A stretch of DNA of 54,747 nucleotides from Ignavibacteriaceae bacterium (GTDB lineage Bacteria; Bacteroidota; Ignavibacteria; Ignavibacteriales; Ignavibacteriaceae), in the NCBI GenBank assembly GCA_013042995.1, contig JABDPB010000009.1:1-54747 (forward strand), written 5' to 3'. Positions 8,624-16,293 of the stretch are shown piece after piece. The translations under genes were made by a program, and so were the position numbers. Numbering within the stretch: the stretch's first letter is position 1; the number at the start of each line of letters is the position of its first letter. Below the pieces are notes generated by a model, which worked only from the letters and a program-made list of their open reading frames with translations, did no database searches and was not told the origin of the DNA.

Positions 8624-10093
8624 TTAGTTTTCCTTCGGTAATGATTCTGATTTAGCTTCTTCTTTTTCGATGAGTGAATCATCAAAAATTATCGCTTTAT
8701 AAATTAAATCATGAAGACCAACTACCTCGCAAGCGATACCCTGATCTTCAACTAATTCTCTAAGTTGCTTTTTACAGTTAGCACAAGGAGCAACTAAAAT
8801 TTCGCAGCCCGATTTTCTTATTTGATCTGCTTTTAGTTTGCCGCCAACCGTTGTTCTGTATGTTCTTAATTCATCAATTGAAACTGTTCCGCCGCCACCA
8901 CCGCAACAAATATTGTTTTCACCTGATGGAGTCATTTCAACATAATTTTTACAGAACGCTTTTAACAGTTCGCGAGGTTTATCAATTATCCATCTTTGTC
9001 GGGCAATATTACAAGGGTCGTGGTATGCTACTTTTTCTGTTACAATATTTGGATTAAATTTTAATTTTCCTTCTTTCCAAACCATATATGTGTATTCCAT
9101 AATGTTAATTACCAGCGGAGCATCTTTTCCTCCGCAATAAGTAGGAATAAAGTACTTTGCCGAACGGGAAGCATGCCCACACTCACCGATTAAAATATTT
9201 TTACCCCTCAGTCTTTTGGTTTCTTCATCAACTTTCTTCACAACTCTTTCCAGCATTCTATCGCTGTAAAAAAGACCGTAGTTAATTCCATCGAAATATC
9301 CTGTACCAGTTGTCCAGGAATCACCTGTAGCAGTAAAAACTGCAGCAATACCCATTAATGATTCTGCTTCCATTAAAAAATCACTTACTGCAGGAAAGAA
9401 AACATATTCAGTATCTTCAACATCAATAGGAAATTTTATTCTCACAGATTTTTCTTCGAACATATCGTCTTCTAAAAACTCAAGTGTATCCTTCAATGCA
9501 GGAACCGGAATTGCAGATGTGTTTTTAGTTGCACCTTCCAACTGTTCACGGGTACTTACAACTAAAGCTCTTGGTGCTATTCCAATTTCACTTAAAATAT
9601 ATCTTCCTAAATGTGTTATTAATGCATGATCAATTCCTGAGGGGCATTCTAGCGAACATCTTTTGCATGCTGTGCAGTTCCAGAAGCTATCTGCCATCTC
9701 CTGAATTTTATCATCAGTTAAATAACCACTTCCTAATAATCTTCCTTTAATCAAACCGCCAATCGTAAAATGACGTCTATAAACACTTAAAAGTAATTCA
9801 GAACGGTAACAAGGTATGTCTTTCAAATCTCCCGTTGCCTGGTAAACCTGGCATGTGGTCGCACATCGAGAGCACTTAGCACTCATTCTAATAAAATGAT
9901 CGAGTGCCATTTTATAATTTGAATGTTTAAGGATTGCAGCAAATGCCTCTAAAAATCTTCGCGGTCTTTCAGAAACATCAAAATCTTCGATATGATAGCG
10001 AACGTCAAGCTTTTGCTTCTCAATCGTTTCAGGTTTTCTTAATGATTTAAATGCTTTCTGCTTTTCTTCATCTGTAATGACAGTAGTATTCAT
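8624..10093 (-). CDS. HdrD/DsrK/HmcF-like iron-sulfur protein (CCG domain)
   Basis: A 489-residue soluble protein. Two N-terminal cluster motifs are present: C74-x2-C77-x3-C81-x13-C95 (non-canonical spacing) and C140-x2-C143-x2-C146-x3-C150 followed by Pro (canonical [4Fe-4S]). The C-terminal CCG domain has HDPC, NICCGGGGG and APCANC, which in HdrD and DsrK bind a non-cubane [4Fe-4S] cluster at the catalytic site for disulfide or heterodisulfide chemistry. AGGAAACAA precedes the ATG. It is 56 bases after the NifX-like gene and 2 bases before the DsrM-like gene. It is the probable cytoplasmic catalytic subunit of this complex; its physiological substrate cannot be read from the sequence. Confidence 0.93.
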   Translation of the reverse strand: MNTTVITDEEKQKAFKSLRKPETIEKQKLDVRYHIEDFDVSERPRRFLEAFAAILKHSNYKMALDHFIRMSAKCSRCATTCQVYQATGDLKDIPCYRSELLLSVYRRHFTIGGLIKGRLLGSGYLTDDKIQEMADSFWNCTACKRCSLECPSGIDHALITHLGRYILSEIGIAPRALVVSTREQLEGATKNTSAIPVPALKDTLEFLEDDMFEEKSVRIKFPIDVEDTEYVFFPAVSDFLMEAESLMGIAAVFTATGDSWTTGTGYFDGINYGLFYSDRMLERVVKKVDEETKRLRGKNILIGECGHASRSAKYFIPTYCGGKDAPLVINIMEYTYMVWKEGKLKFNPNIVTEKVAYHDPCNIARQRWIIDKPRELLKAFCKNYVEMTPSGENNICCGGGGGTVSIDELRTYRTTVGGKLKADQIRKSGCEILVAPCANCKKQLRELVEDQGIACEVVGLHDLIYKAIIFDDSLIEKEEAKSESLPKEN

Positions 10094-10149
10094 TTGTTTC
10101 CTGTTTTATTCAAAAGTGTAATTATCATTAATATTTATTCCCATGTAAT

Positions 10150-10902
10150 TCATACGGCTAAGTTAAATGCTTTTTCATGTCCTTCAATTGGTCTTTGAAG
10201 AATTGGTATTAATGAACTACAGGATTTATCTAAATTCTTTATTTTATTTTCAGGACTTAAATATTCTATGCCATAATCTTTGCAGCTTTTTTCCAGTTTT
10301 GGATTCATTAAATAAACATATACTCTTGCATTAAATTGTGTCTTAGTATTGTGATGAAATTCTTTTATCTCTTGCTCAGCTTTATAAATCTGTGCACCAC
10401 AACAAACAGCAATTTTGATTTGCTTGCCACATACCGGACAGTTCATTTTGGCGATAAGATCTATCAAGTATGTATCTTCCTCTGAGGATAAAGAAACTGA
10501 ATATCCGTTATTTCTGAATAATTCATCTGCCCAGCTAACTAAATCATCATGAGAAACAATTTGATCGGTCTCGGAACTGTCTTGAGTTACTTCATATTTA
10601 TTTAACTCACCATGAAGATATAAATCCAATGCTGCACTAATTTGTTGATTAATATTTGGTATTACAGAAACACCCATTGCAAGTAGTTGATCTTTGTAAA
10701 AATTTTTTATTCCATTGCAAATAATTGTTTGAACTTCGTATAGCCTGAGCAATCTTACTCGCATAAATCCTTCACTAGCAACACATTTAATCTTTTTTGA
10801 AGACACAATTCTTTTGTTTTTAATTGAATGGATTTCAAACTGCTTAGCAGCTTCAAAACATGGAGCTATCTGATTGTGAAGGATTGGTATTGCAACATTC
10901 AT
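10150..10902 (-). CDS. NifX/NafY-type (dinitrogenase cofactor biosynthesis fold) protein with Cys-rich C-terminal domain
   Basis: The N-terminal ~100 residues match the NifX / dinitrogenase iron-molybdenum cofactor fold (start MNVAIPI, then PCFEAA, then IICNGI and a Gly-Val-Pro turn). This fold commonly binds iron-sulfur or Mo-type precursors. A linker follows, then a C-terminal part with CPVCGKQIKIAVCCGAQIY, a Cys-rich segment I do not recognise as a named family. No nitrogenase genes are nearby, so a role in cluster handling for the Hdr-type complex, or as a redox sensor, is more likely. I chose the ATG at 10902: a sigma54-type promoter overlaps the alternative ATG at 10911, and the family begins at MNVAIP. 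It leads the second complex operon. Confidence 0.75.
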   Translation of the reverse strand: MNVAIPILHNQIAPCFEAAKQFEIHSIKNKRIVSSKKIKCVASEGFMRVRLLRLYEVQTIICNGIKNFYKDQLLAMGVSVIPNINQQISAALDLYLHGELNKYEVTQDSSETDQIVSHDDLVSWADELFRNNGYSVSLSSEEDTYLIDLIAKMNCPVCGKQIKIAVCCGAQIYKAEQEIKEFHHNTKTQFNARVYVYLMNPKLEKSCKDYGIEYLSPENKIKNLDKSCSSLIPILQRPIEGHEKAFNLAV

Positions 10903-10914
10903 AAACTCCATCGT

Positions 10915-10930
10915 TGCAACCTAAATGCCG
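10915..10930 (-). promoter_or_regulatory. Probable sigma54 (-24/-12) promoter
   Basis: On the minus strand the sequence reads CGGCATTTAGGTTGCA, which has the invariant GG-N10-GC spacing and a good match to the -12 TTGCA element. The -24 element is CGGCA instead of TGGCA. The gene just upstream encodes a sigma54 activator. The predicted transcription start (about 10904) falls 2 bases before the ATG at 10902, implying an almost leaderless message, or else that the site is fortuitous. Confidence 0.6.
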
Positions 10931-10935
10931 AATAT

Positions 10936-11042
10936 TTGCAACTAACTTAAGTTGTTATATTGAATAAGTTACAGGAGTGCAATAATATTTGATGATGCAA
11001 ATATTGCAACCTTATTGTTGCGTTGCAACAGTAGTTGTTGCA
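10936..11042. promoter_or_regulatory. Array of GTTGCAA-type inverted repeats (candidate activator binding sites)
   Basis: Within about 110 bases there are several copies of TTGCAAC/GTTGCAA. The best is a perfect inverted repeat, TGCAACA-N5-TGTTGCA, at 11024-11042. A second, TGCAAC-N6-GTTGCG, is at 11005-11022, and a weaker one, TTGCAAC-N8-GTTGTT, is at about 10936-10955. They lie 6-130 bases upstream of the putative sigma54 promoter, where enhancer sites for an NtrC-type activator are expected. The sigma54 activator gene ends at 11077, directly next to the array. Binding by that activator is inferred. Confidence 0.6.
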
Positions 11043-11076
11043 TTAAGTGCACTTTACAAATGGGAAAGCAGTTATA

Positions 11077-12429
11077 TTAATATTGATCAATGTTGATATT
11101 GTAGCGCTTAATTTTACGCCAGAGTGTTGTGCGGTGGATTCCTAATTGTTCAGCAGCTTTTGAAACAGCTCCACCACAATTTTGAATGGCATTTATAATC
11201 CTTTCCTGTTCATCAATTGATTCTGTAACAGGTGTGGATTCTGATTTTATATCAGTGAATGAATCCTGTTCTCTAGGTAAAAGCTCAGGAGAAAGATGTT
11301 CTCTTTTAATTATACTTCCATGACAAAGAACAAAACCGTGCTCGATTATATTTTCAAGTTCTCTTATATTTCCTGGAAAATTATATCTCATTAAAATGTT
11401 CATAACGTTTGGACTAACGCTTATAATTTTCTTTCCTGTTTTTGCATTAAACTTTCTAATAAAGTGATCAACTAAAAACGGAATATCTTCTCTTCTGTCT
11501 TTCAATGCTGGCAAATCAAATTTTACAACTGCAAGCCGGAAGTATAAATCATCTCTGAATTTTGCCTGTGCTACAAGATTTTTTAAATCTTTATTACTTG
11601 CGGCGACAACTCTTAAATTGGCTTTTATGGTTTCTGTACTGCCAAGTGGTTCGTATTCCCTTTCCTGTAAAAGCCGGAGTAGTTTTACCTGCGTTGAAAG
11701 GGGCAGTTCACCTATCTCATCAAAAAAAACAGTGCCTCCGTTTACTTTTGTTAGTTTTCCCTCTTTATCTGTTTTAGCATCTGTAAATGCACCCTTAACA
11801 TATCCGAACAATTCAGATTCAAATAATTGAACTGGAAGTGTACCGCAGTTTATTACAACATAATTTTTATTTTTTCTTGGACTAAGGTTATGAATTGCCC
11901 TTGCAAAAAGTTCTTTGCCGGAACCGGAAGGTCCCTGAATTAAAACCGTGCTTTCACTTTCTGCAATATCCGGCAAAATAGCAAATAGTTTATGCATTCG
12001 CGGGCTTTTCGATATTATATCTTCAAGCGAATAACTGCGTCTTAATTCTTTTCGCAAATGTTCGATTGTTGAAAGATCTCGGAAAGTTTCTACGGCACCC
12101 AAAATTTTACCTTCTTCACTTTTAAGTACTGCAGTTGAGATGCTAATAGGAATTTTATCACCCTGATTATTAATAATATTTACTGGGCGGTCTATAGCTT
12201 CAATTCCAGTTTCAAGTGTATCCTGAAGTAGGCAGTTTTCACAAATATCGGAATGAAAAACATCCTGGCAATGTTTGCCAACTGCTTGGGAGGCAGGAAC
12301 GCCGGTTATTTTTTCTGCAGCACGGTTAAAGCTGGTAATAATTCGCTGGCTATTAACAGTGAAAACGCCGTCTGCTATAGAACTAAGTATAACTTTAAAG
12401 AAATCAATATTTTCTTGGTCCTCATTCAC
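11077..12429 (-). CDS. PAS-containing sigma54-dependent transcriptional activator (NtrC family)
   Basis: 450 residues. The N-terminal PAS domain (about 10-120) carries C54-x8-C63-x2-C66, the same type of Cys motif as in the nearby kinases. The AAA+ domain (about 135-370) has Walker A GPSGSGKE, the sigma54-contact loop GAFTDA (a variant of GAFTGA), Walker B VFFDEIGEL and the arginine-finger region FRDDLYFRL. The C-terminal Fis-type helix-turn-helix reads SKAAEQLGIHRTTLWRKI. No REC domain is present, so the PAS signal should control it directly. The start is GTG at 12429. It is flanked by a REC gene and by the repeat array in front of the NifX-like operon, its probable target. Confidence 0.94.
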   Translation of the reverse strand: MNEDQENIDFFKVILSSIADGVFTVNSQRIITSFNRAAEKITGVPASQAVGKHCQDVFHSDICENCLLQDTLETGIEAIDRPVNIINNQGDKIPISISTAVLKSEEGKILGAVETFRDLSTIEHLRKELRRSYSLEDIISKSPRMHKLFAILPDIAESESTVLIQGPSGSGKELFARAIHNLSPRKNKNYVVINCGTLPVQLFESELFGYVKGAFTDAKTDKEGKLTKVNGGTVFFDEIGELPLSTQVKLLRLLQEREYEPLGSTETIKANLRVVAASNKDLKNLVAQAKFRDDLYFRLAVVKFDLPALKDRREDIPFLVDHFIRKFNAKTGKKIISVSPNVMNILMRYNFPGNIRELENIIEHGFVLCHGSIIKREHLSPELLPREQDSFTDIKSESTPVTESIDEQERIINAIQNCGGAVSKAAEQLGIHRTTLWRKIKRYNINIDQY

Positions 12430-12501
12430 TTTTTAACAAATCCTTTTCATAAATACATTGCAATAAAATCAATAAAAAAATATTAATGAGCTTGCTCCAG
12501 A

Positions 12502-12885
12502 CTAAATCTTCAAAAGCTCCTTAACTTTTTCTAAAAGTTTATCTCTATCAATTGGTTTTTCAAAATAACCTTCCGGTGCATGAACCTGTTTGCGAGTTTC
12601 GATAAATCTTTTGAAGTCCAACGAGACGCCTGTTACAAGTATTACTGGAGTATTTTTTGTTACTTCATTTTCTTGTAATTCACGCAGAGCCTTCACACCC
12701 GATTCCTCAGGCATAGATACATCCAATGTAATGATATCAGGATTTTCTTCCACAGCTCTTTTAACACCATCTTTGCCGTTCACGGCAGATATAGTGTTAA
12801 ATCCGTTATCGTCAAAGAATGTAGTTAAGTAAGTAATTACATCTGTTTCATCATCAATAATTAATATTTTTTTTGCTTCTGCCAT
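12502..12885 (-). CDS. Stand-alone response regulator (REC only)
   Basis: A 127-residue single receiver domain: LIIDDE, phospho-Asp in IITLDVSMPEESG, switch Thr in LVTGV and the lysine in YFEKPID. It has the same extended loop ending in APEGYFEKP as the REC fused to the CCG protein at the window start. No output domain is present. Of two adjacent ATGs (12888, 12885) I prefer the second, which is better spaced from GGGG. It lies between the first HdrD-like gene (44 bases downstream of its stop) and the sigma54 activator. No kinase is adjacent; the kinases at 1028 and 3403 are the nearest candidates. Confidence 0.92.
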   Translation of the reverse strand: MAEAKKILIIDDETDVITYLTTFFDDNGFNTISAVNGKDGVKRAVEENPDIITLDVSMPEESGVKALRELQENEVTKNTPVILVTGVSLDFKRFIETRKQVHAPEGYFEKPIDRDKLLEKVKELLKI

Positions 12886-12932
12886 CATTTGCCCCTGTGC
12901 TTGAATTTAATTATAAGTTAATTTCTTATTTT

Positions 12933-14543
12933 TTATTTCAATTCCCATTCGATAAACGGTTTTTCGATATCCACCATTGCATTAACAATAAGTTCAACAA
13001 GTCCACCGTAAATAATTCCAGCTTTGTCAAAAGCATTATAATAAGTGAGTCCGTCTCTAAAAGTACCTTTGCAGTTAGAACAAGGTGAACAAACATACTT
13101 GTAAGTTGAAGGTTCAATTTTATCCTGAAATGCATCAAGTATTTGTTTGAATTTCATTCTAAATGAAAGTCCATTTCGCCAGTCTGGGAAATTTTTTCCC
13201 TGCATAATTGCAAAACCACTGCCCCCACCGCAGCAGTAGTTGTGAACTCCATGTGGTACCATTTCCCTAAATTGTGGACACAAGTAACGCAATATTTTTC
13301 TTTGCGGCTTAACAATGCCCATTGCTCTAACCGCATTGCACGGATCATGCAAAGTAACTGGAAAATCATTTTTATTCGGATCAAATTTTATTTTGCCACT
13401 AAAAACTATTTCCTCTAATATCGGATACGCACTTTCCCTTGGGATGATATTCTCATCAATTAAAATTCTATCGGCAACTGGCATTAAAGCTTTATGAGCA
13501 TGCCCGCACTCGCCCATAACAATTCGGTTGACGTTAAGTTCTTTGGCAATTCGTATATGTTCAAGTGCTACTCTTGCAAGCTGTGCATCATCGTACCAAA
13601 GACCGTAATTTACTGAATCATATCCACCCATTTGAGAAGACATCGTCCAATTTATTCCTGCCTTTTCAAATATAATTGCAAAAGCCATAATGTTTTCTGG
13701 CCAGGAAAGAAATTCTCCAAAATTATGAATAAGTAATATATCAGCATCTTCTTTATCAAGCGGCATTTTGATATCCAATCCAGTCATATCTTTTAGATCT
13801 TCTTCAATAAATTCTACAATATCAAGCATTGCCGTTGGATTTGTTCCCGTTGATGAACCGGTTGCAAGCTGTTTCATCGAACCTGATTTGTGAAGTTCTT
13901 CAGCTGCTAAACCTAATTCCTGGCTCATTAATTTTCTTATTTCTCTCGAAATCAAACCGTTATCTACACCAATCGGGCATGCTTGAGCACATCTTCGGCA
14001 AAGTGTACATCGATAGGAAAGTTCAGCAAGCCTTGCAACTGTTTCCCAGTTTAAATCAATATCGGAGCCGCTAAATTTATGATAAAATTTTCCACCGGGT
14101 TTTAAATATTTATTAATTATGCGTCTTAAAATTTCTCCACGGAAAATCGGTCTGTAAATTTCTTCTTTTCCACTGGCAATATAAACCGGGCATTCATCCG
14201 AACAGGATTGGCACTTAACACAGTTTTCCATGGAAAGCAAAAGGGGTTGAAGTAATATCCAATTATCTTCCTTGCTTAGTAATTTTTTCAGTCCGGATAA
14301 AAATTTTGCTACAAGCTCTTGTTTTTCTTCTTCAGTTTCAGGTTTAGGAATTGCAATTCCTGAAAAACCATCTAATGAATGTTCAAGCCTGTTTTTTTGG
14401 TCTTCAGTTAATTCTTTCATCGGAGGATCAACCCAATCATCGTAAGGCGGTGGGAGCTTTATAAATTCAGAAGGATCAAGCTCCGTTATTTGTTCTTGGA
14501 TTTTAGAAAAGTCTTTAACCGATTTCATCTTATTGTCACTCAT
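12933..14543 (-). CDS. HdrD/TmcB/DsrK-like iron-sulfur protein (CCG domain)
   Basis: A 536-residue soluble protein with a ~100-residue N-terminal extension. Two canonical C-x2-C-x2-C-x3-C-P motifs (C108-C118 and C179-C189) bind [4Fe-4S] clusters. A C-terminal CCG domain follows, with HDPC, NYCCGGGSG and SPCSNC. It is a divergent paralogue of the protein at 8624-10093. The ATG overlaps the stop of the membrane-protein gene (ATGA), with GGAG before it, so the two are translationally coupled. Together they form a two-subunit TmcBC/DsrMK-like module that could oxidise or reduce the quinone pool against a cytoplasmic disulfide, thiol or iron-sulfur partner. The partner is not identifiable here. 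Confidence 0.93.
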   Translation of the reverse strand: MSDNKMKSVKDFSKIQEQITELDPSEFIKLPPPYDDWVDPPMKELTEDQKNRLEHSLDGFSGIAIPKPETEEEKQELVAKFLSGLKKLLSKEDNWILLQPLLLSMENCVKCQSCSDECPVYIASGKEEIYRPIFRGEILRRIINKYLKPGGKFYHKFSGSDIDLNWETVARLAELSYRCTLCRRCAQACPIGVDNGLISREIRKLMSQELGLAAEELHKSGSMKQLATGSSTGTNPTAMLDIVEFIEEDLKDMTGLDIKMPLDKEDADILLIHNFGEFLSWPENIMAFAIIFEKAGINWTMSSQMGGYDSVNYGLWYDDAQLARVALEHIRIAKELNVNRIVMGECGHAHKALMPVADRILIDENIIPRESAYPILEEIVFSGKIKFDPNKNDFPVTLHDPCNAVRAMGIVKPQRKILRYLCPQFREMVPHGVHNYCCGGGSGFAIMQGKNFPDWRNGLSFRMKFKQILDAFQDKIEPSTYKYVCSPCSNCKGTFRDGLTYYNAFDKAGIIYGGLVELIVNAMVDIEKPFIEWELK

Positions 14544-15463
14544 TTTTTCTCCTCAGTTGGATTAGTTGTTGCTACTTCTGCCCATGTCTTTCCAGTTTGA
14601 ATATGTGGAGCAGACCAGCTAACACCAAAATTCAATGCTTCTTTAATTTTCTTTTCAAGCTTACCACCTTTTACGTTCGGTTCGTCTTCCCATCGTACTT
14701 TGTGATAAGTAAAATATTTTGCAAAAAGATGCATCATTCGAGTTATTGGGAAATAAAGAAAAAATAAAGAAAGTAAAATTACGTGGATGATAAATGAAAC
14801 ATCATTTATCGCCGCAAAATTTAAAGTGAATAAATTTTTAACAAATATTTTACTTTCTATAAAACCTGTATTTGAGTTTACCAGTGTTATAAACACAACT
14901 ACGCCTAAAATCAATATGAAATAAAGATTTGTAAAATCCATTGCTGAGTTGTAAAACTTAAATTTCTTATCTGTAGCCCGCTGAAAAATCAAACCTATAC
15001 AGCCGAGACAGGTTAGCACAAGACCACCATAGCCAAAAATATTTATTACGTTGTTTAGCAGGATCCCCACAAATAATGTGTCAGTATTTAGCACCACTAA
15101 ACTAGCTAAATCAAATAAAACTGAGATAACAATTAAAAAGAAGGTAGCCACAATTAAATACAATCCTAAATGAAATGGAAAAGAAAAATACCAGAGCTTT
15201 CTGTTGTGAATGTAAACACCTTTCAGGAATATTATCTCTTCAAACATTGCCCAAAATTCTGCAATGTGGCTTTTCTTAATTTCATTTTTCCACCACTTCG
15301 GTTCTTCATAATAGGAACCGCCGTATTTATTTTTTTCGTGGGCAACTGGATACAATTCCCATCTAACGTGTACCGGTGCACTTGAATACTTAATTATTTT
15401 TGAAAAAACCAATACAATGAATACAAATAAAGAAAAGTAAGTGAACAGATACAGTAGAATCAT
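14540..15463 (-). CDS. TmcC/DsrM/NarI-like integral membrane redox subunit
   Basis: 307 residues. An N-terminal helix is followed by a cytoplasmic stretch containing PVHVRWELYPVAHE, typical of TmcC-like proteins, then four or five further helices (about residues 95-120, 132-160, 175-195 and 220-245). Histidines in FHLGLY and FIIHVILL are candidate heme b ligands. It is the membrane partner of the coupled HdrD-like gene. AGGGGTT precedes the ATG. It lies 62 bases after the MerR gene in the same direction, so it is probably under MerR control. Confidence 0.86.
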   Translation of the reverse strand: MILLYLFTYFSLFVFIVLVFSKIIKYSSAPVHVRWELYPVAHEKNKYGGSYYEEPKWWKNEIKKSHIAEFWAMFEEIIFLKGVYIHNRKLWYFSFPFHLGLYLIVATFFLIVISVLFDLASLVVLNTDTLFVGILLNNVINIFGYGGLVLTCLGCIGLIFQRATDKKFKFYNSAMDFTNLYFILILGVVVFITLVNSNTGFIESKIFVKNLFTLNFAAINDVSFIIHVILLSLFFLYFPITRMMHLFAKYFTYHKVRWEDEPNVKGGKLEKKIKEALNFGVSWSAPHIQTGKTWAEVATTNPTEEKK

Positions 15464-15525
15464 TTTTTAACCCCTGAATATTTTTTCAAAATTATTTTTA
15501 CTACTTAGACATCGATATTAAAAAT

Positions 15526-16005
15526 TTAATCTTCTAATGCTTTATTAATTATTTTACGTTTTTTATTATTATCACCAGTACTGTGAAGCAGCACCTTAAT
15601 TCCTTCCGTATGTAGTGTACCAAAACGGTAGACATGACATTTTCTGCATTCATTTCCCTGCCTTGTACAATGTGCATCTTTTATCATCCAGCATGGTTTT
15701 GTACTTCCTTTAAAAGCTAAACAATTGTTTCTTACTTCTTCACTGCAGGGCAGCAAATCCCAACACGGTAAAATCGCCTCTATTCTTCGAATCCCTTCAA
15801 TATTAAATCCTAAATTTCTTATCAAATGCTGAATTGTTCGGAGGCGTTCAATATCTTCGTATGAAAAAAGTCTATGCCCAGATGCACTACGGTGTGAAAT
15901 AATTAAGCCTTGTTCTTCGTACTTACGAATTGCAGAGACTGAAAGTCCCACCTTTTTCGCAAGTGTTCCTATTGAGATAACCGGGTCTAAAGAATTATTA
16001 TTCAT
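15526..16005 (-). CDS. MerR-family regulator with a seven-cysteine C-terminal domain
   Basis: 159 residues. Residues 10-78 are a MerR winged helix-turn-helix (IGTLAKKVGLSVSAIRKYEEQGLI, here described by its start IGTLAKK and the RKYEEQGL signature; GHRLFSYEDIERL follows). The rest is a cysteine-rich module with seven Cys (C81, C87, C95, C105, C113, C120, C123) in the pattern CW...C...C...PCW...C...C-x2-C-x-VY. I know this pattern only as a recurrent, unnamed Cys-rich domain in regulators of anaerobes; it probably holds a metal or iron-sulfur cluster. The gene precedes the TmcC-like/HdrD-like genes in the same orientation and is their likely regulator, sensing redox or metal state. Confidence 0.88.
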   Translation of the reverse strand: MNNNSLDPVISIGTLAKKVGLSVSAIRKYEEQGLIISHRSASGHRLFSYEDIERLRTIQHLIRNLGFNIEGIRRIEAILPCWDLLPCSEEVRNNCLAFKGSTKPCWMIKDAHCTRQGNECRKCHVYRFGTLHTEGIKVLLHSTGDNNKKRKIINKALED

Positions 16006-16056
16006 TGAAAATGTTTAAAAAACTAAATAAAATCCTGTTGTTAAAATAAAGAATAG

Positions 16057-16074
16057 CTACAATTAATAGTGTAG
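16057..16074 (-). promoter_or_regulatory. Candidate MerR operator
   Basis: CTACA-N8-TGTAG is an inverted repeat about 55 bases upstream of the MerR start, in the 288-base gap 16006-16293 that separates this block from the selenium locus. MerR proteins bind dyads placed in the spacer of their own promoter. I could not define convincing -35/-10 elements around it, so this is tentative. The rest of the gap shows no gene. Confidence 0.25.
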
Positions 16075-16293
16075 GTTACTAATTAGAAATGATTTTTGTG
16101 TTCAAGTTGTTGGTGCGATCTACCCTCTTCAAGTAAATGCCTTTTTTCAATTCAATAGCCAGAAAAATAATGGTCATTTATAAAAAGATTTAATTTATTT
16201 CTCAAATAGATTGTCTATGATTTTTAATTTTAATAACTGATTTAGTTAGATTTACAAAAGCATTAATTCTTTTTCCTAATATTGGGGATTAAC

